A stretch of DNA of 64,000 nucleotides. Origin: Erwinia amylovora (GTDB taxonomy: Bacteria > Pseudomonadota > Gammaproteobacteria > Enterobacterales > Enterobacteriaceae). Where the stretch lies: the NCBI RefSeq assembly GCF_017161565.1, contig NZ_CP066796.1, positions 1,364,001 to 1,428,000 of the forward strand, read 5' to 3'. Positions 37,758 to 51,413 of this stretch are shown here, in pieces. The number at the start of each line of letters is the position of its first letter. Within the stretch, counting starts at the first letter, position 1. The notes under the pieces were generated by a model, which was not told the DNA's origin, made no database searches, and saw only the letters and a list, made by a program, of their open reading frames with translations. The position numbers were made by a program, and so were the translations under genes.

Positions 37758-39523
37758 TCAAGCGATCCTCCCCGTTGTGCCAACAGCCCGGCGAAGGGGC
37801 CGGGCTGATTGGCCAGCGTATCCCAGCATCCCTGCTGCACGATTTTGCCATCACGCATCAGCCAAATCTCATCCCATTGCGCCAGTCGGTCAAGCTGATG
37901 GGTAATCAGCAGCGTACTTTGTGCTGCGGATGCCTCCAGCAGCGCACGGTTAACGTGCCGTTCACTTTGCGCATCGAGGCTGGCGTCGGGTTCATCCAGC
38001 AGCAGTAACTGACAGGGTTTCATTAACGCGCGCGCAACGGCCACACGCTGGGCCTGACCGACCGACAGCCTGGCGGCCCGCTCTCCCGTGTCGCTATCAA
38101 GGCCAGCCGGCAGTCGGGGCAAGAATTCGTTTATCCCAGCCAGCGCCAACACCTGTTGCAGACGCCCCTCATCGTGAACGGCGCCCGGCAGAATATTCTG
38201 TCGCAGAGTGGCGGCCGGAAGGTGGGGGTTTTGCCCGACCCAGGCCAGCTGCTGTTGCCAGTGCGGCAGGGCGATATCGCGCAGTTCAGTGCCGTTAACC
38301 AACAGTGAACCACGGTAAGGCAGGTTGCCAAGTAGCAGGTTCATCAACGAGGTTTTTCCGGCGCCACTTTGCCCCACCAGGGCGACACGCTGCCCCGGCC
38401 TTAGCTTGAAATTCAGTGGCCCGGCCAGCTGCTGGCCGTCGGCGCTGAAAATCGTCAACCCGGTTGCCACCAGGTCGACTCCTCCGTCGAGCTGCGGCGT
38501 TAAATCACCACGTTCTGTCGCGGCCGCTTCACTCTGATCAAGGAAGCTTTGTAACGCGTCGGCCGCGCCAACTGCCTGGGCTTTAGCATGGTAAAACGTG
38601 CCGAGATCGCGTAACGGTTGATAAAACTCCGGGGCGAGGATCAACACCAGGAAGCCAGCAAACAGGGTCACCGGGCCGCTGTAATGGCCGAAGTCAAATA
38701 TGCCCAGGTAGGAGAAACCAAAATAGACGGCGATCAGCGCAATGGAAATTGAGGCGAAAAACTCCAACACAGCTGAAGAGAGAAATGCCATGCGCAGAAC
38801 TTCCATGGTGCGCTGGCGAAACTGCTCAGAGGCCGTGGCGATAGTGGCGGTCTCCGCCGTAGCGCGATGGAACAGACGTAACGTGTCCAGACCGCGCAGC
38901 CGGTCAAGAAACTGTCCACTCAGACGCGACAGCGCAAGGAAGTTTCGGCGATTGGCATCCGCAGCCCCCATCCCGACCATTGCCATAAACAGCGGGATAA
39001 GCGGCGCGGTAGCCAGAAGTATCAGCGACGCAACCCAGTTCACAGGGAACAGCACCAGTAGCACCATCAACGGGATCGCGCCGGCCAGCATCATTTGGGG
39101 CAGATAGCGGCCATAATAATCCTGCATATCCTCAATCTGTTCCATCAGCAGCGTTGCCCAACTGCCGGCCGGTTTGCCATGGATCCACGCCGGTCCAAGA
39201 AGCGCCAGTCGGTTTAACACCTGCTGACGTAATGCCAGGCGTATTGCCTGGCCCGCTTTGCATCCTGCTTTCTCACGTAACCAGGCCAGTAACGCGCGCC
39301 CGGCAAAACAGGCCAGCAGTAAGCAGAAATGAACCAGCAGCGCGTTGCGCGGCTGCTGGTCAACCATTAATGCCTGTAACAGTGCGGCCAGCAACCAGGC
39401 CTGAGCAAGGATCAGCAGCGTGCTCAAAATGCCTGACAGAAATGAGAGACGCAGCCAGCGCTGACCGTGCACGCTCTGGCTTTTTAGCCAGCGGGTGAGA
39501 ATTTGTTGCCGTGTTTTGTTCAT
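37754..39523 (-). CDS. cydD: Heterodimeric glutathione/cysteine exporter subunit CydD
   Basis: Partner of CydC in the inner-membrane thiol/haem ABC exporter. The 589-residue product (588 in E. coli) starts at the ATG at 39523 (MNKTRQQILTRWLK); 33 more codons are open upstream but do not resemble the family. It has six membrane helices and blocks PAWIHGKPAGSWATLLMEQI, PLIPLFMAMVGMGAADANRR and LAPEFYQPLRDLGTFYHAKA. The ATPase domain has Walker A GQSGAGKTS, signature LSVGQAQR and Walker B LLLLDEPDASLD. The degenerate signature (SVGQ) is usual for CydD and indicates asymmetric ATP sites. Confidence 0.95.
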   Translation of the reverse strand: MNKTRQQILTRWLKSQSVHGQRWLRLSFLSGILSTLLILAQAWLLAALLQALMVDQQPRNALLVHFCLLLACFAGRALLAWLREKAGCKAGQAIRLALRQQVLNRLALLGPAWIHGKPAGSWATLLMEQIEDMQDYYGRYLPQMMLAGAIPLMVLLVLFPVNWVASLILLATAPLIPLFMAMVGMGAADANRRNFLALSRLSGQFLDRLRGLDTLRLFHRATAETATIATASEQFRQRTMEVLRMAFLSSAVLEFFASISIALIAVYFGFSYLGIFDFGHYSGPVTLFAGFLVLILAPEFYQPLRDLGTFYHAKAQAVGAADALQSFLDQSEAAATERGDLTPQLDGGVDLVATGLTIFSADGQQLAGPLNFKLRPGQRVALVGQSGAGKTSLMNLLLGNLPYRGSLLVNGTELRDIALPHWQQQLAWVGQNPHLPAATLRQNILPGAVHDEGRLQQVLALAGINEFLPRLPAGLDSDTGERAARLSVGQAQRVAVARALMKPCQLLLLDEPDASLDAQSERHVNRALLEASAAQSTLLITHQLDRLAQWDEIWLMRDGKIVQQGCWDTLANQPGPFAGLLAQRGGSLE

Positions 39524-39657
39524 CTGTTGCCGTATTGCCCTGTCGTAAACAGTAGAAAGGCAAAAGCCTGGAAGGATTGATGTCGTGATAATGGTACAAC
39601 GCAGAGGGCAAAAAGGCGACAATTGCTCGTCGCCTTGGGGATAATAAGCTCAATATT

Positions 39658-41157
<1,500 letters not shown>

Positions 41158-41652
41158 ATGGTAGAAAATAAAAAACGACCTGGTAAAGATCTGGATAGAA
41201 TCGACCGCAACATCTTGAATGAACTACAAAAAGATGGACGTATTTCTAACGTCGAACTATCTAAACGCGTGGGCTTATCACCAACACCGTGCCTGGAGCG
41301 TGTGCGTCGTCTGGAACGACAGGGTTTTATTCTCGGTTATACCGCTCAGCTCAATCCGCATTATCTGGACGCTTCTTTGCTGGTATTCGTTGAGATTACT
41401 CTGAATCGCGGTGCGCCGGATGTGTTTGAGCAATTTAACGCCGCTGTACAAAAACTTGAGGAAACTCAAGAGTGTCACCTTGTTTCTGGTGATTTTGACT
41501 ATTTATTAAAAACCCGTGTACCGGATATGTCGGCATACCGTAAATTACTCGGCGAAACCTTGCTGCGTCTGCCGGGCGTGAACGATACCCGTACCTACGT
41601 GGTCATGGAAGAAGTAAAACAAAGCAACCGGTTGGTCATTAAAACTCGGTAA
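41158..41652 (+). CDS. lrp: Leucine-responsive regulatory protein Lrp
   Basis: Global feast/famine regulator with an N-terminal winged helix-turn-helix (residues about 14-60: LDRIDRNILNELQKDGRISNVELSKRVGLSP) and a C-terminal RAM ligand-binding domain. The 164-residue length and sequence are almost invariant in enterobacteria. It is divergent from trxB and followed by ftsK. Known E. coli targets in this region include the serC-aroA operon, also present here. Confidence 0.98.
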   Translation: MVENKKRPGKDLDRIDRNILNELQKDGRISNVELSKRVGLSPTPCLERVRRLERQGFILGYTAQLNPHYLDASLLVFVEITLNRGAPDVFEQFNAAVQKLEETQECHLVSGDFDYLLKTRVPDMSAYRKLLGETLLRLPGVNDTRTYVVMEEVKQSNRLVIKTR

Positions 41653-41711
41653 CACAGGGCAGGTGCAAAACCTGATAGTTTTCGCTACACTCCTGTGAAT
41701 TCATACAGGTT

Positions 41712-41738
41712 CAGCGTCGGGCTTGTCCGGCGCTGTTT
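41712..41738 (+). terminator. Candidate terminator of lrp
   Basis: CAGCG-T-CGG / CCG-G-CGCTG stem (41712-41735) with a GCTTGT loop, followed by TTT. It ends 33 bp before the ftsK start and may be leaky. Confidence 0.5.
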
Positions 41739-41770
41739 CCTTCATAGTTTACAGGCACCTGGAGATACTC

Positions 41771-44700
41771 TTGAGCCAGGAATACTCAGAAGACAAAGAA
41801 GTTACGTTACAATCTTTGAGCAGCGGGCGTCGCCTGCTTGAAGCCTTACTGATTATCGTTGCTTTATTCGCCGCTTATTTGATGGTGGCGCTGGTCAGTT
41901 TTAATCCTTCCGATCCCAGCTGGTCACAAACTGCCTGGCATGAACCCATCCACAATGTAGGCGGGGAAGTGGCGGCGTGGCTTGCGGATACGCTATTTTT
42001 CGTTTTTGGCGTAATGGCTTACGCCATTCCTGTAATAATTCTGGGCCTGTGCTGGATTACTTTCCGGCAGCGCCATTCCCAGGACTACATCGATTATTTC
42101 GCTGTCGCCCTGCGACTGATTGGCGTTCTGGCCCTGGTGGTCACATCATGCGGTTTAGCTGCTCTCAACGCCGATGATATCTGGTACTTCGCCTCAGGCG
42201 GGGTGATTGGCAGCCTGATGAGCAGTGCCATGTCCCCTTATTTAAGTGGTCCCGGCGGCACGTTGACGCTGCTGTGCGTCTGGGCTTCAGGGTTGACGCT
42301 GTATACCGGCTGGTCCTGGCTGACTATCGCTGAAAAGATTGGTGCAGTGGTGATGGGCATACTCACCTTCGCCAGCAACCGATCGCGCGGCGATGAAAGA
42401 TGGCAGCAGGAAGAAGACTATCATGACGAAGATCAGCACGGCAGCGCTGACCTGAACGCCGGTAGCAACGCTGCGCACGATGACGATGTTCTTCTGTCGA
42501 AACCCCAACCCGTGCAGGATAAAAGCGTTGACCAACAGGGCAATGCCGCGCGGGTAATCGCGGCGACAATGCCAGGGGCAGAAGCGACGGCAGGTCAGCA
42601 GGTTGAATCGCCCACTGCCGCTGCAAAATCTTCTGCGGCTGTCAGCCAGCAGCCAGTACCAACGCAGCAGGCTGTCGGATCCACTGCCGTTGACCCGCCG
42701 CTTTACCGCTTCGAATTGCTTTCCGAGGTGCAGACACCCACCCCATCGCTGCCGCTTGATCAAGATGACGGCCCGCAGCTCGGCAACTGGCGTGATGCAC
42801 AGCACGCTTCGCCGTTTGATTTCTCAACCGCACATGCGTCTCACCCTGATTCAGTGGCGACCGCTACCCAGGGTGCGGCGCTGGACGCCCCGGCGCAATC
42901 AACCAGCAGCAACACGCCATTTATGCCTGGTTTTACCGCCACCAGCGGTGACGATGTCAACCGACAGGTTAAGCAGGGTATTGGTCCTGAGCTGCCGCGG
43001 CCAAATCCGGTCAAGCTGCCGACGCGACGCGAACTGGCTTCCTACGGTATTAAACTTCCTTCGCAGCGGATGGCTGAAGAAAAAGCGAAAGACCAGGAGC
43101 AGATACAGCAGCCTGCAGCTTACACGTCAGAACCGCGCGGTCAGAACGTCACCCTGGGCGATATGCGCCAATTGAGTGGTGACCAACTGGCTGCGGAAAA
43201 TGAAGAAGCCCTGCAGCAGGCCGAGCTGGCCAACCAGTTTGCCGCGCAGCAGCAACAGCGATATGCATCGGAAGTGAAAGACGAGGGACCGGCCTTCACG
43301 TTTGACACGCGAGGTGCGTTTGATTTCTCGCCAATGGACGATTTAGTAGAGGAAGGTCCTGTCGAACCCCTGTTTACACTGTCGGTAGCCCCCGAATCTG
43401 AGCCTGAAGTGCAGCAGCAGCCTCAATGGCAGCAACCGGAAAAACAACAGCGGCCAGCGGCCGAAGCTGCGCCGTCTGCGGCTCCGGCTGCGGCATGGCC
43501 ACAGCCGCCAGCGGCCGAAGCTGCGCCGTCTGCGTCCCCGGCTGCGGCATGGCAACAGCGGCCAGCGGCTGAAGCTGCGCCGTCTGCGTCCCCGGCTGCG
43601 GCATGGCAACAGCCGCCAGCGGCCGAAGCTGCGCCGTCTGCGTCCCCGGCTTCGGCATGGCAACAGCGGCCAGCGGCTGAAGCAACGCCGTCTGCGGCTC
43701 CGGCTGCGGCATGGCAACAGCCGCCAGCGGCCGAAGCTGCGCCGTCTGCGTCCCCGGCTGCGGCATGGCAACAGCCGCCTGCGGCTGAAGCTGCGCCGTC
43801 TGCGGCTCCGGCGCGTCAACCTGTTGACTCACCTGAAGCCGATCAGGCGCTTATCCCGCAGAATCCGGATATGGACAGCCTTATCCATCCGTTCCTGATG
43901 CGCCATGAGCAGCCAACGCACAGGCCAACCACACCGCTGCCAACCCTCGATCTGCTGGCTTCGCCCCCGTCAGAAACCGAACCGGTTGACCAGTTTGCGC
44001 TTGAGCAGACCGCCCGTCTTATCGAAGCTCGTCTGGCTGATTATCGGGTGAAGGCCGAGGTTGTCGGGTATTCTCCAGGCCCGGTGATCACCCGTTTCGA
44101 ACTGGATCTGGCACCCGGGGTTAAAGCCGCGCGCATCTCCAACCTGTCACGCGATCTGGCCCGCTCCCTGTCGGCGGTGGCGGTGCGTATCGTCGAGGTG
44201 ATCCCTGGCCGACCTTATGTCGGTCTCGAACTGCCGAACGTGCATCGCCAAACGGTCTATCTGCGCGAAGTGCTGGACTGTCCGGCGTTTCGCGATAACC
44301 CGTCGCCGCTGTCTGTCGTGCTGGGTAAGGATATCTCAGGCGATCCGGTGGTCGCCGACTTAGGTAAAATGCCTCACCTGTTGGTCGCGGGTACCACCGG
44401 CTCCGGTAAATCGGTGGGGGTCAATGCGATGATCCTCAGCATCCTGTATAAAGCCACGCCGAAAGAAGTGCGCTTTATCATGATCGACCCGAAAATGCTT
44501 GAACTGTCGGTGTATGAAGGTATTCCACATCTGTTAACTGATGTGGTCACCGACATGAAAGATGCGGCGAATGCGCTGCGCTGGTGCGTAGTTGAGATGG
44601 AGCGCCGCTACAAACTGATGTCGGCGCTGGGCGTGCGTAATATTGCAGGCTATAACGAAAAGGTCGATATGGCCGACGCCATGGGGCGTCCAATACCCGA

Positions 44701-45415
44701 TCCGTTCTGGAAACCCACGGACAGCATGGATATGACCCCTCCGGTGCTGGAGAAAGAGCCTTACATCGTGGTTATGGTGGATGAGTTCGCCGACCTGATT
44801 ATGACCGTCGGTAAAAAGGTGGAAGAGCTGATCGCCCGCCTGGCGCAGAAAGCGCGTGCTGCCGGCATCCACCTGGTACTGGCTACCCAGCGACCTTCGG
44901 TAGACGTCATTACCGGTCTGATTAAAGCCAATATTCCGACGCGTATTGCCTTTACCGTTTCCAGTAAGATTGACTCGCGTACCATCCTCGATCAGGGAGG
45001 AGCCGAGTCGTTGCTGGGTATGGGTGACATGTTGTATCTGGCACCTAACTCGTCGATCCCGGTGCGCGTGCACGGTGCCTTTGTGCGCGATCAGGAAGTT
45101 CACGCGGTAGTCAAAGACTGGAAAGCGCGCGAACGTCCTCAGTATAAAGAAGGGATCCTTAGCGGAGGAGATGACGGTGAAGGCGCGGCGGGCGGCATAG
45201 ACGGAGACGAGGAGCTGGATCAGCTTTTCGATCAGGCGGTTGAGTTTGTGGTGGATAAACGCCGTGCTTCGATTTCGGGCGTGCAGCGTCAATTCCGTAT
45301 TGGTTACAACCGTGCGGCGCGCATCATCGAACAGATGGAAGCGCAGGGCATTGTCTCGTCTCCGGGCCATAACGGTAATCGTGAAGTGCTGGCACCTCCG
45401 CCACATGAGAGATAA
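41771..45415 (+). CDS. ftsK: DNA translocase FtsK
   Basis: Divisome protein that pumps DNA at the septum, aligns dif sites and activates XerCD. The 1214-residue product starts with TTG at 41771 ([16 protein letters not shown]), 8 bp after a TGGAG site, as in E. coli; 16 upstream in-frame codons are not used. Four N-terminal helices lie at about residues 20-190 and are needed for division. A long Pro/Gln/Ala-rich linker follows; residues about 561-681 hold 18-residue repeats. The motor domain has Walker [11 protein letters not shown] (about 873-882) and [10 protein letters not shown], and the C-terminal gamma winged-helix domain ([21 protein letters not shown]) reads KOPS. The linker is much shorter than in E. 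coli (1329 residues in total). Confidence 0.97.
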   Translation: MSQEYSEDKEVTLQSLSSGRRLLEALLIIVALFAAYLMVALVSFNPSDPSWSQTAWHEPIHNVGGEVAAWLADTLFFVFGVMAYAIPVIILGLCWITFRQRHSQDYIDYFAVALRLIGVLALVVTSCGLAALNADDIWYFASGGVIGSLMSSAMSPYLSGPGGTLTLLCVWASGLTLYTGWSWLTIAEKIGAVVMGILTFASNRSRGDERWQQEEDYHDEDQHGSADLNAGSNAAHDDDVLLSKPQPVQDKSVDQQGNAARVIAATMPGAEATAGQQVESPTAAAKSSAAVSQQPVPTQQAVGSTAVDPPLYRFELLSEVQTPTPSLPLDQDDGPQLGNWRDAQHASPFDFSTAHASHPDSVATATQGAALDAPAQSTSSNTPFMPGFTATSGDDVNRQVKQGIGPELPRPNPVKLPTRRELASYGIKLPSQRMAEEKAKDQEQIQQPAAYTSEPRGQNVTLGDMRQLSGDQLAAENEEALQQAELANQFAAQQQQRYASEVKDEGPAFTFDTRGAFDFSPMDDLVEEGPVEPLFTLSVAPESEPEVQQQPQWQQPEKQQRPAAEAAPSAAPAAAWPQPPAAEAAPSASPAAAWQQRPAAEAAPSASPAAAWQQPPAAEAAPSASPASAWQQRPAAEATPSAAPAAAWQQPPAAEAAPSASPAAAWQQPPAAEAAPSAAPARQPVDSPEADQALIPQNPDMDSLIHPFLMRHEQPTHRPTTPLPTLDLLASPPSETEPVDQFALEQTARLIEARLADYRVKAEVVGYSPGPVITRFELDLAPGVKAARISNLSRDLARSLSAVAVRIVEVIPGRPYVGLELPNVHRQTVYLREVLDCPAFRDNPSPLSVVLGKDISGDPVVADLGKMPHLLVAGTTGSGKSVGVNAMILSILYKATPKEVRFIMIDPKMLELSVYEGIPHLLTDVVTDMKDAANALRWCVVEMERRYKLMSALGVRNIAGYNEKVDMADAMGRPIPDPFWKPTDSMDMTPPVLEKEPYIVVMVDEFADLIMTVGKKVEELIARLAQKARAAGIHLVLATQRPSVDVITGLIKANIPTRIAFTVSSKIDSRTILDQGGAESLLGMGDMLYLAPNSSIPVRVHGAFVRDQEVHAVVKDWKARERPQYKEGILSGGDDGEGAAGGIDGDEELDQLFDQAVEFVVDKRRASISGVQRQFRIGYNRAARIIEQMEAQGIVSSPGHNGNREVLAPPPHER
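43451..43813 (+). repeat. 54-bp (18-residue) tandem repeats in the FtsK linker
   Basis: Six full copies and one partial copy of (R/P)PAAEAAPSA(A/S)PA(A/S)AW(P/Q)Q in frame. The nucleotide copies are almost identical, and R-type and P-type first residues partly alternate, which points to recent slippage or unequal exchange. E. coli FtsK has a different repeat (QPQQPVAPQ) at the same place. Confidence 0.95.
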
Positions 45416-45440
45416 CTGCCCGCACTGACCGGAAATCATC

Positions 45441-45466
45441 AACGGGTAAGGCGCGCCTTACCCGTT
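45441..45466 (+). terminator. Hairpin after ftsK
   Basis: A perfect 26-bp palindrome, AACGGGTAAGGCG / CGCCTTACCCGTT, 25 bp after the ftsK stop codon. The following sequence GAATCTTTATAATTTG is only weakly T-rich, so it may be a terminator with reduced strength. Confidence 0.6.
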
Positions 45467-45614
45467 GAATCTTTATAATTTGTCCCCATATCTGCACGGC
45501 AGAGTCGGAAGAAATCAGTTTTTTCTCCTGTTTTTCCAGTCATTCCCTGGCTAAAGTTATCCACGTTACGCTTAACCCTAAACGGGATACAAGAGCTTCA
45601 CTAAGGATGCCGTA

Positions 45615-46226
45615 ATGAAAAGATTAATCATTTCCTGCTGTTTGTTGGCGACTTTTACTGCTGCCGGTGCGTGGGCTGATGCCGCAAGCGATTTGCAACA
45701 GCGTCTGGACAAAGTAAAAAGCTTTCACGCCACCTTTAATCAGAAAGTCACAGACGCTAGCGGATCATCCGTGCAGGACGGCGAAGGTGAAATATGGGTG
45801 CAGCGTCCTAATCTGTTCAACTGGCACATGACCGCACCAGATGAAAGTATCCTGATTGCGGATGGTAAAACCCTGTGGTTTTACAACCCGTTTGTTGAGC
45901 AGGTCAGCGCCAGCCTGCTGAAAGATGCCACCAGCAACACGCCGTTTATGCTTATTGCCCGAAATCAAGCCAGTGACTGGAAACAATATCATGTTGCACA
46001 AAAAGGTGACGATTTCTCGCTGACGCCAAAATCTGCCGATGGCAACCTGAAACAGTTCACCATCAACGTGGCGCAGAACGGCACCATTAATCAATTCAGT
46101 GCGATCGAACAGGACGGTCAACGCAGTAGCTATGCGTTGAAAAGCCAGCAAAATGGCCCGATCAGCGCTGATAAATTCAAGTTTACCCCGCCTGAAGGCG
46201 TGACCGTGGACGATCAGCGGCAGTGA
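45615..46226 (+). CDS. lolA: Outer-membrane lipoprotein carrier protein LolA
   Basis: Periplasmic chaperone that takes lipoproteins from LolCDE and delivers them to LolB. The 203-residue protein has a signal peptide ending AGAWA-DAAS (residue 21) and the family blocks [33 protein letters not shown] and [19 protein letters not shown]. Its length equals that of E. coli LolA. Substrates encoded nearby include YbjP. rarA starts 8 bp downstream, so the two form an operon as in E. coli. Confidence 0.97.
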   Translation: MKRLIISCCLLATFTAAGAWADAASDLQQRLDKVKSFHATFNQKVTDASGSSVQDGEGEIWVQRPNLFNWHMTAPDESILIADGKTLWFYNPFVEQVSASLLKDATSNTPFMLIARNQASDWKQYHVAQKGDDFSLTPKSADGNLKQFTINVAQNGTINQFSAIEQDGQRSSYALKSQQNGPISADKFKFTPPEGVTVDDQRQ

Positions 46227-46233
46227 GGTTGGC

Positions 46234-47577
46234 GTGAGTAACCTGTCCCTGGACTTTTCCCGTAATGAGTTTCAGCCTCTGGCCGCACGTATGCGGCCAC
46301 GCACGCTGGCTGAATATATCGGCCAGCGGCATCTGCTGGCGGCGTGGAAACCGTTGCCGCGTGCTATCGAGGCTGGGCAGCTTCATTCGATGATTTTGTG
46401 GGGGCCGCCAGGCACGGGTAAGACCACGCTGGCAGAGATCATCGGTCACTACGGCCAGGCCGACGTCGAACGCATTTCTGCTGTCACCTCGGGGGTTAAA
46501 GATATCCGGGAGGCGATCGAACGTGCGCGACAAAACCGTCACGCCGGGCGGCGCACCATCCTGTTTGTCGACGAAGTTCATCGCTTTAATAAAAGCCAGC
46601 AGGATGCTTTTTTGCCGCATATTGAGGATGGTACCATCACCTTTATTGGCGCTACCACGGAAAACCCCTCGTTTGAGCTAAACTCGGCGCTGTTATCCCG
46701 CGCCCGCGTCTACTTGTTGAAATCGCTCACCAGTGACGATATTGCAACGGTGCTTGACCAGGCCATGCAGGATGGCGAGCGTGGCTATGGCAAAGACAAC
46801 ATCCTGCTGCCAGAAAACACCCGCGATATGATCGCTCAACTGGTTAACGGCGACGCCCGACGCGCGCTGAATACGCTGGAAATGATGGCCGACATGGCGG
46901 AGGTCAACGCTAAGGGCAAGCGTGAACTGACGCCGCAACTGCTTAACGAAGTTTGCGGGGAACGCAGTGCGCGTTTTGATAATAAGGGTGACCGCTTTTA
47001 CGACCTGATTTCCGCCTTGCACAAGTCGGTGCGTGGGTCGGCACCGGATGCAGCGCTCTACTGGTATGCGCGTATTATCACTGCCGGCGGTGACCCGCTA
47101 TATGTGGCGCGGCGCCTGCTGGCGATTGCCTCAGAAGATATCGGTAATGCCGACCCGCGTGGTATGCAGGTAGCCATTTCTGCCTGGGACTGTTTCACCC
47201 GCGTTGGCCCGGCCGAGGGAGAGAGGGCGATTGCGCAGGCGATTGTCTATCTGGCCTGTGCACCAAAAAGCAACGCGGTCTATACCGCTTTTAAGGCAGC
47301 GATGCGCGATGCGCGCGAAAACCCTGATTATGATGTTCCTGAACATTTGCGCAATGCGCCGACCAAATTGATGAAAGAGATGGGACTGGGAGCAGAATAT
47401 CGTTACGCTCATGATGAAGCCAACGCCTACGCCGCCGGTGAGAACTATTTCCCAGCGGAACTGGCGCAAACGCGATATTATCAGCCGACATCGCGCGGGC
47501 TGGAGGGCAAGATTGGTGAAAAGCTTGCCTGGCTGACGGAACAGGATCAAAATAGCCCGACAAAACGCTACCGCTGA
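46234..47577 (+). CDS. rarA: Replication-associated recombination protein RarA (MgsA)
   Basis: AAA+ ATPase of the clamp-loader group that acts at stalled replication forks. The 447-residue product has Walker [10 protein letters not shown] (about residues 57-65), Walker [21 protein letters not shown], sensor 1 [14 protein letters not shown] and arginine-finger SRARV. C-terminal tetramerisation blocks ([20 protein letters not shown]-type) are present. The start is a GTG at 46234 ([13 protein letters not shown]), as in E. coli, close behind lolA. Confidence 0.97.
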   Translation: MSNLSLDFSRNEFQPLAARMRPRTLAEYIGQRHLLAAWKPLPRAIEAGQLHSMILWGPPGTGKTTLAEIIGHYGQADVERISAVTSGVKDIREAIERARQNRHAGRRTILFVDEVHRFNKSQQDAFLPHIEDGTITFIGATTENPSFELNSALLSRARVYLLKSLTSDDIATVLDQAMQDGERGYGKDNILLPENTRDMIAQLVNGDARRALNTLEMMADMAEVNAKGKRELTPQLLNEVCGERSARFDNKGDRFYDLISALHKSVRGSAPDAALYWYARIITAGGDPLYVARRLLAIASEDIGNADPRGMQVAISAWDCFTRVGPAEGERAIAQAIVYLACAPKSNAVYTAFKAAMRDARENPDYDVPEHLRNAPTKLMKEMGLGAEYRYAHDEANAYAAGENYFPAELAQTRYYQPTSRGLEGKIGEKLAWLTEQDQNSPTKRYR

Positions 47578-47611
47578 TGATGGCGTTGCGGTAAGGTTAA
47601 CAATGAAATAA

Positions 47612-48967
<1,356 letters not shown>

Positions 48968-48995
48968 GTTTGCGCGCGGATGATTTCGCTATGCA

Positions 48996-49028
48996 GTGAC
49001 TAAACCCGCCGTAGGCGGGTTTAGTCAC
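48996..49028 (+). terminator. Strong hairpin after serS
   Basis: GTGACTAAACCCGCC (48996-49010) and GGCGGGTTTAGTCAC (49014-49028) form a perfect 15-bp stem with a GTA loop. The TTTAG part of the 3' arm supplies T bases, but there is no T run after it. Confidence 0.65.
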
Positions 49029-49029
49029 A

Positions 49030-49073
49030 TTAAGAGCAAAGATTAAGCCCTAAGATTGGGGCTTTGCTCTTAA
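49030..49073 (+). repeat. Second inverted repeat after serS
   Basis: TTAAGAGCAAAG (49030-49041) pairs with CTTTGCTCTTAA (49062-49073), with AGCCC/GGGGCT pairing inside. It starts one base after the serS hairpin. It is nearly self-complementary, so it would work in either direction. Confidence 0.6.
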
Positions 49074-49396
49074 CAGGTTAGTGCGATCCACTGACCGCCC
49101 TGCATCAATCACTTTCTTCCTGCTATTTACGCCGTTTATGCCACCCAGGCTTATTTCCACTGCCGTTAAGCAGAACAGATGAGGGATAATGCACGCTGCA
49201 GGCTGGTATTTATCGTTAAATCAATCAAGCTAATGGGGTGTTGGGTGACGTTGACCTGTTACCGTGCCGGCACGGCTAAAATGACCGAATCGGCGAAATG
49301 CAAATTGTGCTATTGCTGGTTTATTACGCTTTTCCAATCGCCAGCGCGGTGGCATGATGCGCGCAAAATATCACCCCGTTTCGGTTGCTCACTATT

Positions 49397-50548
49397 ATGT
49401 TCACCTGGTCACGCCCTGTTTTGGTATTGCTTTGCGGCCTGCTGCTGCTGACGATTTCTATCGCCGTGCTTAATACTTTGGTCCCGCTATGGCTGACGCA
49501 TGACGCCTTACCCACCTGGCAGGTGGGAGTTGTCAGCTCTTCTTACTATTGTGGCAATCTGGTGGGCACGTTAATTGCTGGCTGGGTGATCAAACGCTAC
49601 GGGTTTAACCGCAGTTATTATTTTGCCTCGTTGCTGTTTGCGCTGGCGATTGTTGCGCTGGGATTAGGAACCGGCTTTGGTTTATGGGCCCTGTGGCGTT
49701 TTATCGCCGGCATTGGCTGTGCGCTGATTTGGGTGGTGGTGGAAAGTGCGCTGATGTGCAACGGCACTTTGCACAATCGTGGACGCATGCTGGCGGCCTA
49801 TATGATCGTCTATTACCTCGGCACCGTGATCGGCCAGCTGTTAGTGAGCAAGGTTTCCACCGAACTGATGCATGTCTTACCGTGGGTGAGCGGCGTGGTG
49901 TTGGCGGCGATCCTGCCGCTGATATTCTGCCGCGTAACGGCTGGCCGGGGCGAAGAACAGCTGCCGGCGGGGCGGATGTGGCCGATGTTGCGCCGCCGCA
50001 GCGCGCGTTTGGGGATCAATGGCTGTGTTATCTCCGGTATCCTGCTCGGCTCACTGTATGGTTTGATGCCGCTTTATCTTTCTCATCAGGGGATCAGCGA
50101 TGCCACCGTTGGCTACTGGATGGCGTTGCTGGTCAGTGCAGGAATTATTGGACAATGGCCGGTAGGGAGGCTGGCGGACCGCTTTGGCCGCCTGCTGGTA
50201 CTGCGCGTACAGGTGTTTGTCGTTATCCTTGGCGCTTTGGCGATGCTGGGTAATGCCGCCATGGCCCCTGCATTGTTCCTTCTCGGCTGTGCGGGATTCA
50301 CCCTCTACCCGGTGGCGATGTCATGGGCTTGTGAAACGGTGGCAAATCACGAGCTGGTGGCGATGAATCAGGCGCTGTTACTGAGCTACACCGTGGGCAG
50401 TCTGGTTGGCCCGGCGATGACGTCAATATTAATGCAAAATTACTCCGATCGTCTGCTGTTTGTCATGATTGCCGCAGTGGCACTGGTCTACCTGGTGATG
50501 TTACTACGTAAAACCGATCGCCATGCTACGCCAATCGCACATGCCTGA
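49397..50548 (+). CDS. ycaD: MFS transporter YcaD
   Basis: A 383-residue major facilitator protein with 12 predicted helices; the substrate is unknown. Blocks [75 protein letters not shown] and [20 protein letters not shown] closely follow E. coli YcaD (382 residues). The helix 2-3 loop holds the MFS motif in degenerate form ([11 protein letters not shown]). The start at 49397 (MFTWSRP) is chosen by alignment; an in-frame TTG/ATG-type start four codons upstream cannot be ruled out, as no strong ribosome site is visible. Confidence 0.9.
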   Translation: MFTWSRPVLVLLCGLLLLTISIAVLNTLVPLWLTHDALPTWQVGVVSSSYYCGNLVGTLIAGWVIKRYGFNRSYYFASLLFALAIVALGLGTGFGLWALWRFIAGIGCALIWVVVESALMCNGTLHNRGRMLAAYMIVYYLGTVIGQLLVSKVSTELMHVLPWVSGVVLAAILPLIFCRVTAGRGEEQLPAGRMWPMLRRRSARLGINGCVISGILLGSLYGLMPLYLSHQGISDATVGYWMALLVSAGIIGQWPVGRLADRFGRLLVLRVQVFVVILGALAMLGNAAMAPALFLLGCAGFTLYPVAMSWACETVANHELVAMNQALLLSYTVGSLVGPAMTSILMQNYSDRLLFVMIAAVALVYLVMLLRKTDRHATPIAHA

Positions 50549-51413
50549 GAGAAGCGCGCAAACGGGTTCGTCCGTTTAACACATGACGTAGTGGCCATAG
50601 CCTTGCAGAATGTGCTTCACCCGCTGCCTGATCCCGGCATCAGGCGGGTGTACGCCATGCAGCGAGTACTCTTCCCTCATTGCCAGCTATTTATGCTTGC
50701 CGGGTTCATGACAGGGCTGCAGCTTTGTCTTCCCGATGTTAGCCATCCCAGCGCTGAATTCGCCCGGTCCTTGTACTGACTTATTGTCGTCGGAGTACCC
50801 TGAAACCACCACATCGCGGATCCAGGTGCGGTTGTGGCGCTACGCCAGACAGCGGGCAAAATCGAGGGGTGCGACGGTTAGATAACTCTCCCAAGACAGG
50901 GCCATTTTGAATGCTGCGGCCGCATTAAGGGTATGTGGAATCTCAACTTCATGATATACAGATATTTTTTTGGCAAAGCGTCTGGTTCCGTACGTGAGCA
51001 ACGCTGGTTCTGGAACAGGCTATCGCGGCCGACATACGGTGCCATTTCTGCCTGCCGTTGCAGCAAGTCATGCCATTTACGCTTACCCAGCCGGGATTGT
51101 TGCAACCGGATGCTGGTCACCTGTTCGATAACATTTTGAGCCGGTACTTCCCGTCCACGTACCTTTTTCGATCTCTTCGACATCGGCTTATTAGCAGGGT
51201 AGAGAATAATCGCTTTACGTACGTTGAACATACTGGTTCAGCACATATTCCTCAGTGTGCGAGCAAGATGTGCCAGGTTTTTCAGGACGGGGCAATGATA
51301 ATAAAAAAGGTAAACGCCTCAACGTTTACCTTTGCTTCAGCTGGCATTGCCCCGGCGCCACGGGTTAAAACAACTTACTGCTGCATTTGCAGGTTATGCC
51401 CATTTTTGCGGCA
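50549..51413. other. Unassigned region between ycaD and ycaO
   Basis: 865 bp with no supportable gene. A weak hairpin AAACGG/CCGTTT (50560-50577) follows ycaD, and the ycaO terminator lies at 51301-51333. Minus-strand open frames at 50677-50859 (60 codons) and 50878-51231 (117 codons, MFNVRKAIILYPANKPMSK at the start) have no ribosome site or family resemblance that I recognise. E. coli has focA-pflB-pflA and others between these genes. The stretch may be the decayed remains of a mobile element or lost genes, but I cannot show that. Confidence 0.5.
51301..51333 (-). terminator. Terminator of ycaO
   Basis: AAAGGTAAACG (51306-51316) pairs with CGTTTACCTTT (51323-51333) with a CCTCAA loop. On the minus strand it is followed by TTTTTTAT, about 80 bp after the ycaO stop codon. 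Confidence 0.8.

Larger units (their letters stand above)
48968..49396. other. Intergenic region serS-ycaD
   Basis: 429 bp with two consecutive hairpins (48996-49073) and then about 320 bp with no convincing gene. In E. coli the dmsABC genes and others lie between serS and ycaD; no remnant was recognised. Confidence 0.6.

Noticed and set aside
43343..43832. Arg-rich and Gln/Pro-rich minus-strand open frames of 150-158 codons
   Set aside because: Shadows of the 54-bp repeats in ftsK; low-complexity products and no start signals.
50878..51231. 117-codon minus-strand open frame, possibly a transposase fragment
   Set aside because: No transposase motif could be recognised, no ribosome site, and no terminal inverted repeats were found.
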